64,000 nt of DNA from Paractinoplanes toevensis (GTDB taxonomy: Bacteria; Actinomycetota; Actinomycetes; Mycobacteriales; Micromonosporaceae), in assembly GCF_018332695.1 (NCBI RefSeq), contig NZ_BOQN01000003.1, forward strand, positions 1 through 64,000, in the 5' to 3' direction. The notes beneath the pieces are model-generated. The model was given only the letters and a program-made list of their open reading frames with translations, was not told the origin of the DNA and ran no database searches. The position numbers were made by a program, and so were the translations under genes. Shown here piece by piece: positions 44,356 to 51,591 of this stretch; positions within the stretch are counted from its first letter, which is position 1, and every line of letters begins with the position of its first letter.

Positions 44356-44913
44356 ATGGCCTACCACCCGACGATGTCGCCGTCACCGTCCGTGAGATCG
44401 CATGCCGGCCCCCGGCGCCGCGGCTGGGTCATCGCCGCCATCGCCGTGCTGTTGGTGGGCGGCGGTGCGGCAGCCTGGTACGTCGTCGGCAGCGGCGACG
44501 GCGACGGCGACGGAGCGGCACCGGTCGCACTCGGGTCGGCCGGGCGCGACGGGGTGTTCGAATTCGTCGTGTCGGAGGCGAAGTGTGGCACCAAGACGGT
44601 CGGCACCGGGGCCGCGGCGGCCACCGCGCAGGGTGTCTACTGCCTGGTCGGCGTCAAGGTGACCAACCGGGCCGACGCGCCGCAGACCTTCGACGGCAGC
44701 GCCCAGAAGGTGTTCGACGGGACCGGCACGCAGTACACGAGCGACACCGGTGCCGAGCGGCAGGCTAACCCGTTCAGCTGGACCGAGGCGATCGTGCCCA
44801 GTGAGACGGTGGCCGGGCGGCTGGTGTTCGACGTGCCGATGGGCACCAAGCTCACCGAGATCGAGCTGCACGAGACGCTGCTCTCGCCCGGTGTGCGGAT
44901 GGCGCTGCGCTGA
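44356..44913 (+). CDS. DUF4352 family membrane-anchored protein
   Basis: A 185-residue protein. A basic N-terminus is followed by one transmembrane helix (about 25-47, GWVIAAIAVLLVGGGAAAWYVVG), an Asp/Gly-rich spacer and an extracellular immunoglobulin-like DUF4352 domain (VKVTNRADAPQTFDG, VFDGTGTQYTSD, GRLVFDVP). Such proteins are exported with unknown role. ATG 44356 is chosen; ATG 44344 adds four residues. It lies on the opposite strand to the surrounding cluster and its end abuts the third membrane paralogue. Confidence 0.82.
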   Translation: MAYHPTMSPSPSVRSHAGPRRRGWVIAAIAVLLVGGGAAAWYVVGSGDGDGDGAAPVALGSAGRDGVFEFVVSEAKCGTKTVGTGAAAATAQGVYCLVGVKVTNRADAPQTFDGSAQKVFDGTGTQYTSDTGAERQANPFSWTEAIVPSETVAGRLVFDVPMGTKLTEIELHETLLSPGVRMALR

Positions 44914-44915
44914 GA

Positions 44916-45659
44916 TCAGGGGTGGACGGCGACCGACCACAATTGCTCGAAGCGCTCCTGGCGCCTCTTCACCAGCCGCGGGTCGGCCACCAACGCCACG
45001 CTCGCGACCAGTGGGACCATGCCGTCGTCCACCACCTGGGCGGTCTGGAACTCGTAGCTGACCTTCTGGTCGAACACGGTGAAGTCGTCGAGGACGGACT
45101 GGCGGACACCGCGGAGCACGCGGATCTCGACGCCGATGGTGCGGTGCGGTTCGAGTAACGCGTCCAGCCGGTGTGGGTCGGGGGAGCGCTCGGTCAGCAG
45201 GAACAGGCGGCGGATGCGCACGTTGCGGGCGATCGCGTCGCGCTGGCGTTCCAGGTATTGCCGGCCCAGGCCGCTCGCGAAGAACTCGCCCTCGCTGAAC
45301 GAGGCCATGGTGACCGCGTCGATGCCCCTCGTCGCGGTCTCGGTCAGGCCCAGCAGCCAGTCCGAGTCGCCGCGTTCGGCGCGAACGCCGTCGAGCAGTT
45401 GGCGGCCGGGGGCGTCGGGAATTCCGCCGGCGGCGACCAGCCTGGTCACGTCGCGGCGGGACACCGATGCCTGCCGGGCCAGCTCCAGGTGGCGGGACGC
45501 CTCGGCGGCCTCGATCAGCAGCTGGGCGACCAGGGTGAACGCGCCCACCGCGGCGGCGACGGCCAGGCGCCAGATCTCGCGCTGGCCGCCCAGGCCGGTC
45601 AGTAGATAGGTGAGGCCGCTGGCGGCGGCCGCGATGAGCAGCTTGAGTCCGATACGCAC
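44916..45659 (-). CDS. Two-helix membrane protein with conserved cytoplasmic domain, paralogue 3 of 3
   Basis: A 247-residue protein. Helices lie at about 4-21 (GLKLLIAAAASGLTYLLTG) and 29-50, with the shared C-terminal pattern RRLFLLTE, IGVEIRVLRG and FTVFDQKVSYEFQTA, ending KRRQERFEQLWSVA. Paralogue 2 ends KRRQDRFEELWKAA, so these two are the closer pair. It flanks the cluster on its right side and is separated from the methyltransferase gene by the DUF4352 gene. Confidence 0.82.
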   Translation of the reverse strand: MRIGLKLLIAAAASGLTYLLTGLGGQREIWRLAVAAAVGAFTLVAQLLIEAAEASRHLELARQASVSRRDVTRLVAAGGIPDAPGRQLLDGVRAERGDSDWLLGLTETATRGIDAVTMASFSEGEFFASGLGRQYLERQRDAIARNVRIRRLFLLTERSPDPHRLDALLEPHRTIGVEIRVLRGVRQSVLDDFTVFDQKVSYEFQTAQVVDDGMVPLVASVALVADPRLVKRRQERFEQLWSVAVHP

Positions 45660-45782
45660 GGCGACCCCCCGGCGACGACGTTGCGGACCATCACAACGCA
45701 GTCACGCCGGGTGCGCAACGGCCGTGCACGATCAACGAAAAGGGGCGACCCACCACTACCGCGAAAGGGGCGTTACGGCCCG

Positions 45783-45815
45783 GAGTGGCACTCAGGCCGG
45801 CCCTGAGTGCCACTC
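45783..45815. terminator. Long hairpin downstream of the flavin reductase operon
   Basis: A perfect 14-bp stem (45783-45796 with 45802-45815) with a 5-nt loop, 21 bp past the FMN-reductase stop on the minus strand. It probably ends that transcript. No strong U-tract is seen. Confidence 0.7.
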
Positions 45816-45836
45816 GACTCTTCGATGCCCGTACCG

Positions 45837-46442
45837 CTAAGGGTTTTTCAGAAGGTCCTCGAAGGAGACCGTGAGCGCGAACGGATCGGTGACCGACACC
45901 GGGTCGCGTCGTTCGATCTCGCGGGCGAGTTCGGCGGCGGCGCGGTCGATGCGCGTGCGCAGCATGCCGTCGGCCGAGTCGGCGCCCCAGTCGTCGCTGG
46001 CCGCGAAGACCGACGTCGGGACCACCGCGGCCCGCAGGTAGGCGAAGAGCGGGCGCAGCGCGTGCTCCAGCGACAGGCTGTGCCGGGCGGTGCCGGCCGT
46101 CGCGGCGATGATCACCGGCTTGTCGGCCAGGGCGTCCTTGTCGAGCACGTCGAAGAAGGACTTGAACAGGCCGCTGTAGCTGGCCGTGAAGATCGGCGTC
46201 ACCGCGATCAGGCCGTCGGCGCTCTCCACCGTGTCGAGCGCCTCCTTCAGCGTGGCCGGCGGGAAGCCGGTGAGCAGGTGATTGGCGATGTCGTGGGCCA
46301 GGTCGCGCAGTTCGATGACCTTGACCGTCAGCGGGAAGCCGGCGGCCGCCACCGTCGCCGTGGCCAGCTGGTCCGCGAGCAGCCGGGTCGAGGAAGGCTG
46401 GCTCAGTCCGGCCGAGACGACCGCCAGGGTGCGCTGGTTCAT
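45837..46442 (-). CDS. NADPH-dependent FMN reductase (CE1759 family)
   Basis: A 201-residue flavodoxin-like reductase. The phosphate-binding start TLAVVSAGLSQPSSTRLLADQ and the flavin loop TPIFTASYSGLFKSFFDVLD are typical of NAD(P)H:FMN reductases. The combination with the following gene matches the CE1758/CE1759 two-component flavin system, in which this protein supplies reduced FMN. Its ATG overlaps the stop of the monooxygenase gene (ATGA), so the two are co-translated. Confidence 0.88.
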   Translation of the reverse strand: MNQRTLAVVSAGLSQPSSTRLLADQLATATVAAAGFPLTVKVIELRDLAHDIANHLLTGFPPATLKEALDTVESADGLIAVTPIFTASYSGLFKSFFDVLDKDALADKPVIIAATAGTARHSLSLEHALRPLFAYLRAAVVPTSVFAASDDWGADSADGMLRTRIDRAAAELAREIERRDPVSVTDPFALTVSFEDLLKNP

Positions 46443-47548
46443 GCGTTGACCTCGTCCTTCTTTGCCGCCGCGGCCTTGGCAGCGGTGGCCAGCAGGGTTG
46501 CGTGGGTGGGAGCGTCCGGGACGTGGGCCGGCTTCAGCGCGGCGAACTCCTTGCGCAGGACCGGGACGACGTCGCTGCCGAGCAGGTCCAGCTGCTCGAG
46601 GACGGTCTTCAGGGGCAGGCCGGCGTGGTCCATCAGGAACAGCTGGCGCTGGTAGTCCCCGACGTAGGAACGGAAGCCGAGCGTGCGGTCGATGACCTGC
46701 TGCGGCGAGCCGACGGTCAGCGGGGTCTCCCGGGTGAAGTCCTCCATCGACGGGCCGTGGCCGTAGACCGGGGCGTTGTCGAAGTACGGGCGGAACTCGT
46801 TCACCGCGTCCTGCGAGTTCTTGCGCATGAACACCTGGCCGCCGAGGCCGACGATGGCCTGGTCGGGGTCGCCGTGGCCGTAGTGCGCGAAGCGCTCCCG
46901 GTACAGCGCGATCATCCGCTGGGTGTGCGAGGCCGGCCAGAAGATGTGGTTGGCGAAGAAACCGTCACCGTAGTAAGCGGCCTGCTCGGCGATCTCGGGA
47001 GAGCGGATCGAGCCGTGCCAGACGAACGGCGGGATCTCGTCGAGCGGCCGCGGCGTGGAGGTGAAGCCCTGCAGCGGCGTGCGGAACTTGCCCTGCCAGT
47101 CGACGGTGTGCTCGCGCCACAGCCGGTGCAGCAGCGAGTAATTCTCGATGGCGAGCGGGATCCCGGCCCGGATATCCTTGCCGAACCACGGGTAGACGGG
47201 CCCGGTGTTACCACGTCCCAGCATCAGGTCGACGCGGCCGTCCGCGAGGTGCTGGAGCATCGCGAAGTCCTCGGCGATCTTCACCGGGTCGTTCGTGGTG
47301 ATCAGCGTGGTCGCGGTGCTGAGCTGCAGCGTGTTCGTCTGCGCGGCGATGTAGGCGAGCGTCGTGGTCGGCGAGGACGAGAAGAACGGCTCGTTGTGAT
47401 GCTCGCCGAGCGCGAACACGTCCAGGCCCACCTCCTCCGCGTGCTTCGCGATGGTGACGATGTTCTTGATCCGCTCGGCCTCGGTCGGGGTCTGCCCGGT
47501 GGTCGGGTCGGTGGTGATGTCGCTGACGCTGAAGATCCCGAACTGCAT
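46439..47548 (-). CDS. LLM class flavin-dependent oxidoreductase (CE1758 family)
   Basis: A 369-residue luciferase-like monooxygenase. MQFGIFSVSDIT, GEHHNEPFFSSSPTTTLAYIA, GRVDLMLGRGNTGPVY and HGSIRSPEIAEQAAYYGDG are the usual family blocks. It uses reduced FMN and oxygen; the substrate is unknown. The ATG at 47548 has a GAGGAG ribosome site. It pairs with the reductase gene downstream. CE1758/CE1759-type pairs are widespread in actinobacteria with no firm physiological role. Confidence 0.9.
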   Translation of the reverse strand: MQFGIFSVSDITTDPTTGQTPTEAERIKNIVTIAKHAEEVGLDVFALGEHHNEPFFSSSPTTTLAYIAAQTNTLQLSTATTLITTNDPVKIAEDFAMLQHLADGRVDLMLGRGNTGPVYPWFGKDIRAGIPLAIENYSLLHRLWREHTVDWQGKFRTPLQGFTSTPRPLDEIPPFVWHGSIRSPEIAEQAAYYGDGFFANHIFWPASHTQRMIALYRERFAHYGHGDPDQAIVGLGGQVFMRKNSQDAVNEFRPYFDNAPVYGHGPSMEDFTRETPLTVGSPQQVIDRTLGFRSYVGDYQRQLFLMDHAGLPLKTVLEQLDLLGSDVVPVLRKEFAALKPAHVPDAPTHATLLATAAKAAAAKKDEVNA

Positions 47549-47679
47549 GACCCGCTCCTCCGGTGGTGCTTTCGCTGATGCCCGCCACAACGTCGTTGCT
47601 TCGGCAACTATTTCAAATTCAAAGAACCTGCGCAGCGGCGCGCGTCACACCGTTGACCTAGATCGATAGGGTGCCCGCC

Positions 47680-47784
47680 ATGGGAGCGATCAAGCCGTGG
47701 CACCTGATGCTGTGTTGTTCATTCGTGGTCATCATCATCGCGGTGATAGTCGGCATCATAATCACCGCAACCCGGAAGAAATAA
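47680..47784 (+). CDS. 34-residue single-pass membrane peptide
   Basis: ATG 47680 after AGGGTG opens a 34-codon frame ending TAA. The start MGAIKPWHLMLCC is followed by a very hydrophobic helix (FVVIIIAVIVGIII) and a basic end (TATRKK). Small actinobacterial membrane peptides beginning with a similar KPWH motif are common and unannotated. It lacks the amphipathic helix of TatA. It is divergent from the LLM gene. Codon use is ordinary for the region except for several rare ATA codons. Confidence 0.6.
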   Translation: MGAIKPWHLMLCCSFVVIIIAVIVGIIITATRKK

Positions 47785-47973
47785 GACAAAACCTTTTGGG
47801 TACGCATCACGGAGAATCCCGTGAAAGCGCGAAGCGGCCCGGGTGCAACACCGGGCCGCAGCGCCCCTCTCGCGTGAGGCGGCCGCCGGCGCCGCTCCGC
47901 GGTTGCGGTCGTTGCGCGGCCGCGGCTGTTCCGGGCTCGTGTGGTTGCCGTGGGCGCCGTGGGCGGCGGCTCC

Positions 47974-48072
47974 GATCTTGTTGAGCTGGTGTCGGCTCCG
48001 AACGAGAATTCCGCAAGGTCGCGTGGGGTTGGCCGGTCGGCGGGGGTATATAAGCGGCTTGTCGCATTCGTG
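47974..48072 (+). repeat. TATATA repeat, copy A
   Basis: A conserved block of about 48 bp starts GATCTTGTTGAGCTGGTG. A variable GC-rich segment follows, then GCGGGGGTATATAAGCGGC and a TTG codon at 48059. The hexamer TATATA (48047-48052) is exactly 6 bp before the TTG. A 30-codon Arg/Ala/Gly-rich frame (to 48151) would follow. Confidence 0.75.
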
Positions 48073-48237
48073 CACCGCGGGCCAGCGGCTCCGGCGCGGT
48101 GGCTGCGCGGGCGCGGTGGCTGCGCGGGGGGCGAGGGCTGCGCGGGGGTGAGGGCTGCGCGGGGCGCCCGCCCGAACCGGAAGCGCCGGCTGTCCGGATA
48201 GCGCCGGGGGCGGCCGGGGTCGCTCAGCGGCGGCTCC

Positions 48238-48335
48238 GATCTTGTTGAGCTGGTGTCGGCTCCGAACGGGAACTCCGCAAGGTCGCGTGGTCGGCCGGTC
48301 GGCGGGGGTATATAAGCGGCATGTCGCGTTCGCGC
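48238..48335 (+). repeat. TATATA repeat, copy B
   Basis: Same layout as copy A: GATCTTGTTGAGCTGGTG block, variable segment, then TATATA at 48309-48314, six bases, and ATG at 48321 (MSRSRAVDRW). It lies 264 bp after copy A. The frame from this ATG stays open through copy C. Confidence 0.75.
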
Positions 48336-48410
48336 GCCGTGGACCGGTGGCGCCGGCCCGGTCGCTGTGCGGTCGCTGCGCGGGGCGGCCGTGGTCGCTG
48401 CTCGACGCTT

Positions 48411-48509
48411 GATCTTGTTGAGCTGGTGTCGGCTCCGAACGAGAACTCCGCAAGGTCGCTTCGATCGGCCTGTGAGCGGGGGTATATAAGCGGCATGTCG
48501 CGTTTGCGC
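48411..48509 (+). repeat. TATATA repeat, copy C
   Basis: Same layout: conserved block from 48411, variable segment, TATATA at 48483-48488, six bases, ATG at 48495 (MSRLRTG). It lies about 173 bp after copy B. The variable part differs from A and B while both outer blocks are nearly identical. Confidence 0.75.
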
Positions 48510-48680
48510 ACTGGGAGCCCGCGTCGTCGGCGTGGTCGCTGGGCGGGGGGGCGTGGGTGGCGTGGGTGGCGTGGGGGCGAGGCGCGGACGTCAGGCGCGC
48601 GGTTGAGGGCTGCTCGGCGCGTGTGGTGCCGGGATGGGGCGTGGGTCGGGGAAATCTGCGGTTCATATCCCCGTAATACG

Positions 48681-48738
48681 GGCAAGCGCTTGCCTGCTCA
48701 TAGACACCTTCCTATCCTCGCTGAGGAAAGCGCTTTCC
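48681..48738 (+). promoter_or_regulatory. Pectate lyase promoter with two LacI-type operators
   Basis: Two perfect palindromes, GGCAAGCGCTTGCC (48681-48694) and AGGAAAGCGCTTTCCT (48724-48739, core 48725-48738), share the centre AAGCGCTT and are 44 bp apart centre to centre. Between them TTGCCT (48690-48695) and TATCCT (48713-48718) form a -35/-10 pair with a 17-bp spacer. The first palindrome overlaps the -35 and the second covers the expected start point. This is the arrangement for repression by a LacI-family sugar regulator. Confidence 0.75.
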
Positions 48739-48788
48739 TGCGCACGCGCGGCCGGGCGCGGCTTCCGAACTACGAGAGTGGGACAGAA

Positions 48789-50348
48789 ATGAAGCGATCA
48801 GTCGCTGTACGCCTGCTGATAGCGGGCGGAACGGCTGCCGTCGCCGGAGCGGTCGCGCTGGCCGCGCCGATGCTGGAGGCTTCCGCGGCCGCCGTCGGCA
48901 CTGCCACCGGGTATGCCAGCCAGAACGGTGGCACCACCGGCGGCAACGGCGGAACCACCGTCCGGGCCACCACCGGCACCGCGATCCACACCGCCCTGTG
49001 CAACCGCGCGAGCAGCAGCACCCCGATCACCATCGAGGTCGAGGGCACCATCAACCACGGCAACACCACCAAGGTCTCCGGCGACAGCTGCAACACCGCG
49101 GCCGACAAGATCGAGCTGAAGGAGATCAGCAACGTCACGATCATCGGGGTCGGCGGCGGGGCGATCTTCGACCAGCTGGGCATCCACATCCGGGACTCCA
49201 GCAACATCATCATCCAGAACGTGACCGTCCGGAACGTCAAGAAGTCCGGCTCGCCCACGTCCAACGGCGGTGACGCCATCGGCATGGAGAGCACCGTCCG
49301 CAACGTCTGGGTCGACCACGTCAACCTCGAGGCCTCCGGCGGCGAGGACGCGGGTTACGACGGCCTGTTCGACATGAAGGACAACACCCAGTACGTGACG
49401 CTGTCCTACGCCAAGCTGAGCAACTCCGGCCGCGGCGGCCTCATCGGTTCGAGCGAGACCGACACCAGCAACGGTTACGTGACGTTCCACCACAACCTTT
49501 ACACCAACATCGACTCCCGTACGCCGTTGCTGCGCGGCGGCATCGCGCACATCTACAACAACTCGTACGTGAGCCTCAACGAGTCCGGCATCAACTCCCG
49601 GGCCGGCGCGCGGGCCAAGGTCGAGAACAACTACTTCAAGAACTCGATGAACGTGCTCGGCACCTTCTACACCGACGCGGCCGGTTACTGGCAGGCCAGC
49701 GGCAACATCCTGGACAACGTGACCTGGTCGCCCGCGGACAGCGAGACCAAGCCGGCCGGCCCGAGCATGGCGTCCAACACGACCGTGAGCATCCCCTACT
49801 CGTACAGCCTCGACAACGCCGCCTGCGTCCCGGCCCTGGTGGCCGCCACGGCCGGCGCGAACACCGGGATCAAGACGTCGAACGGCAGCTGCTCCTCGCA
49901 GAACCCGACCACCAGCCCGACGACGTCGACGCCCACCACCTCCCCGACGACGCCCCCGACCACCTCACCGACCACCGCGCCCAGCGGCACCAACCTCAGC
50001 ATCGGGGCCGGCGCCGACGGCTCCAGCAAGGCCAGCGGCACCAGCTACGGCAACGTGATCGACGCCAGCACCTCGACCTACTGGTCGCCGAACGGCGCGA
50101 CCGGTTACGTCTCGGTCAAGTGGAGCGCCGCCAAGTCGGTCTCCCGCGTGGTCATCCGCGAGGCGTCCGGTTCCAGCATCGGCTCCTGGCAGGTCAAGAA
50201 CGGCGACACCGGCGCGGTCCTGAAGAGCGGTTCGGGCACCCCGGGCACCATCAGCCTCACCAGCACCTCGCTCAAGAAGATCACTTTCGAGATCGTCAGC
50301 TCGTCCGGCACCCCGCGAATCGCGGAGTTCGAGACGTACGCCTCCTGA
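48789..50348 (+). CDS. Secreted pectate lyase (PL1) with C-terminal F5/8-type carbohydrate-binding domain
   Basis: A 519-residue exported enzyme. The signal peptide (VAVRLLIAGGTAAVAGAVALA) ends near residue 33. A right-handed beta-helix PL1 domain spans about 35-370, with ITIEVEGTI, IIGVGGGAIFDQLGIHIRDSSN.., VWVDHVNLEA, DGLFDMKDNTQYVTLSY and TPLLRGGIAHIYNNSY. A Thr/Pro/Ser linker (about 376-405) leads to a C-terminal discoidin-like module (about 408-519). Pectate lyases split polygalacturonate by beta-elimination. Transcription is probably under LacI-type control. Confidence 0.92.
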   Translation: MKRSVAVRLLIAGGTAAVAGAVALAAPMLEASAAAVGTATGYASQNGGTTGGNGGTTVRATTGTAIHTALCNRASSSTPITIEVEGTINHGNTTKVSGDSCNTAADKIELKEISNVTIIGVGGGAIFDQLGIHIRDSSNIIIQNVTVRNVKKSGSPTSNGGDAIGMESTVRNVWVDHVNLEASGGEDAGYDGLFDMKDNTQYVTLSYAKLSNSGRGGLIGSSETDTSNGYVTFHHNLYTNIDSRTPLLRGGIAHIYNNSYVSLNESGINSRAGARAKVENNYFKNSMNVLGTFYTDAAGYWQASGNILDNVTWSPADSETKPAGPSMASNTTVSIPYSYSLDNAACVPALVAATAGANTGIKTSNGSCSSQNPTTSPTTSTPTTSPTTPPTTSPTTAPSGTNLSIGAGADGSSKASGTSYGNVIDASTSTYWSPNGATGYVSVKWSAAKSVSRVVIREASGSSIGSWQVKNGDTGAVLKSGSGTPGTISLTSTSLKKITFEIVSSSGTPRIAEFETYAS

Positions 50349-50353
50349 CGGCC

Positions 50354-50383
50354 GGCGGGGCCGCCGCGAACGGCGGCCCCGCC
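50354..50383. terminator. Bidirectional hairpin between the pectate lyase gene and the gene at 50391
   Basis: A perfect 12-bp stem (50354-50365 with 50372-50383) with a 6-nt loop between two convergent genes. There is no U-tract. Confidence 0.7.
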
Positions 50384-50390
50384 CACCCCC

Positions 50391-50810
50391 TCAGGCCGAA
50401 CGCAGTTCCTGAGCGTGGGCGGCCCGCATCAGGGGCACCACGTTCAGCGGTGTGAGATAGGGCTGCAAACGGCGTACGTAATGGGCCTGGGTCAAAATCG
50501 CCGCACGCATCTCCAGCAGCGTGCGGGCGGTGCAGGGCACCATCGCCGGATGGCCCAGCGCGGCGCTCACCACCAGGGCCGGGAGATCGGCGGTCAGCCG
50601 GACCGCACCCACGTCCCGGGCGACGCTCGTCGTCACCGTGTGCCCGGCCGGGTCGAACGTGATCGTGTAGGCAACTTCCGGCCCCGTGTAGAAGACCTGG
50701 GTGGGGCCGGTGCTCGACGGGCCGGTCAGGGCATGTTCCGCCACCAGGAAGCGGAACGCTCGTGTTACCTCGGGCTCGAAGGACCTTGCTGTCGAAACCT
50801 TGATCACCAC
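50391..50810 (-). CDS. Hypothetical protein
   Basis: A 139-residue soluble protein I do not recognise. An N-terminal alpha/beta part (MVIKVSTARSFEPEVTRAFRF, VFYTGPEVAYTITFDPAGHTV) is followed by a helical C-terminus (ARTLLEMRAAILTQAHYVRRLQPYL). No signal peptide, membrane helix or catalytic motif is visible. The ATG at 50810 has GGGGTCA upstream. It is convergent with the pectate lyase gene and divergent from the phosphatase gene. Confidence 0.6.
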   Translation of the reverse strand: MVIKVSTARSFEPEVTRAFRFLVAEHALTGPSSTGPTQVFYTGPEVAYTITFDPAGHTVTTSVARDVGAVRLTADLPALVVSAALGHPAMVPCTARTLLEMRAAILTQAHYVRRLQPYLTPLNVVPLMRAAHAQELRSA

Positions 50811-50997
50811 GGTGACCCCCTTGACGGAAGCCTCCCGGTGGGCGGCGGACCCACCGGATCAGATCGACAAAAGCAGATGCCTGGCCGGTGCGCAACGTCT
50901 GTGCGCCGCCCGTCGCTGAGCGGCTCGTCCGGCTCTGTGAGCGGCTCGTCATGCCGAGCCGGCGGCGGGGAAGCGCGCGACACGGTAGAAAGAACGC

Positions 50998-51567
50998 ATG
51001 GCGGAGATTGTGCTGATTCGGCACGGGCAGACCGAGTGGAGCGCGGCGGGCAGGCACACGTCGTACACCGATCTGGAACTGACCGGCGAGGGTGAGCGGC
51101 AGGCGCGCGCGGCCGGTGAGCGCCTCCGTGGCCGTACGTTTGCGGCCGTGATCTCCAGCCCGCGGAAGCGGGCCTTGCGGACCGCCGAGCTGGCCGGGCT
51201 GACGGTCACCGAGACCACCGAGGACCTCGCCGAATGGAACTACGGCGAGTACGAGGGGATCACCACCGCGACCATCCGCGAGACCAACCCGACCTGGTCG
51301 CTGTGGACCGACGGCGCACCCGGCGGGGAAGCCCCCGAGCAGGTCGCCGCCCGCCTCGACCGGGTCCTCGCACACGCCCGCAAGATCCTCGACGAGGACC
51401 GGGGCGACGTGGTGCTGATCGCCCACGGCCACTCGCTGCGGGTGACCGGCGCGCGCTGGATCGGGCTGCCGGCCAGCGGCGGCGGCCTGCTGAAGCTCGG
51501 CACCGCGACCATTTCGACGCTCGGCTTCGAGCACGGCAACCCGGCCATCGACTCCTGGAATGCCTGA
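50998..51567 (+). CDS. Histidine phosphatase family protein (phosphoglycerate mutase-like)
   Basis: A 189-residue enzyme. The phosphohistidine motif R8-H9-G10 (LIRHGQTEW), the acid/base Glu in AEWNYGEYEG and the second catalytic His in LIAHGHSLRV are all present. The family includes cofactor-dependent mutases and broad phosphatases; without a mutase-specific pattern, phosphatase activity is more likely. It ends 24 bp before the MFS exporter gene and may be co-transcribed with it. Confidence 0.9.
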   Translation: MAEIVLIRHGQTEWSAAGRHTSYTDLELTGEGERQARAAGERLRGRTFAAVISSPRKRALRTAELAGLTVTETTEDLAEWNYGEYEGITTATIRETNPTWSLWTDGAPGGEAPEQVAARLDRVLAHARKILDEDRGDVVLIAHGHSLRVTGARWIGLPASGGGLLKLGTATISTLGFEHGNPAIDSWNA

Positions 51568-51591
51568 CGCCCGGCCGGGCATGATCTACCC

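Larger units (their letters stand above)
47785..48788. other. 1-kb non-coding region with three dispersed repeats and the pectate lyase promoter
   Basis: No convincing protein-coding gene is seen. Frames are long because the DNA is GC-rich but show no family pattern. The region holds three related repeats (next entries), Arg/Gly-rich simple sequence and, at its right end, two LacI-type palindromes around a promoter. Confidence 0.6.

Noticed and set aside
44283-44768. Arg-rich plus-strand frame at the DUF4352 gene
   Set aside because: Out-of-frame shadow of the DUF4352 gene, whose helix and beta domain are clear in the other frame.
48047-48052. Eukaryote-like TATA box
   Set aside because: TATATAA here is better read as a bacterial -10 element by its distance to the start codon; nothing else suggests a eukaryotic promoter.
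47719-48666. Minus-strand repetitive protein covering the TATATA repeats
   Set aside because: It is Pro/Arg/Ser-biased shadow translation of the repeats; there is no ribosome site or family match.
48321-48788. Upstream in-frame extension of the pectate lyase gene
   Set aside because: The frame is open by composition, but the extension would precede a clear signal peptide, and the promoter and operators lie inside it.
50391-50810. SsgA-like sporulation regulator
   Set aside because: Length is similar, but the sequence does not match the SsgA/SsgB pattern I know, so it is left as hypothetical.
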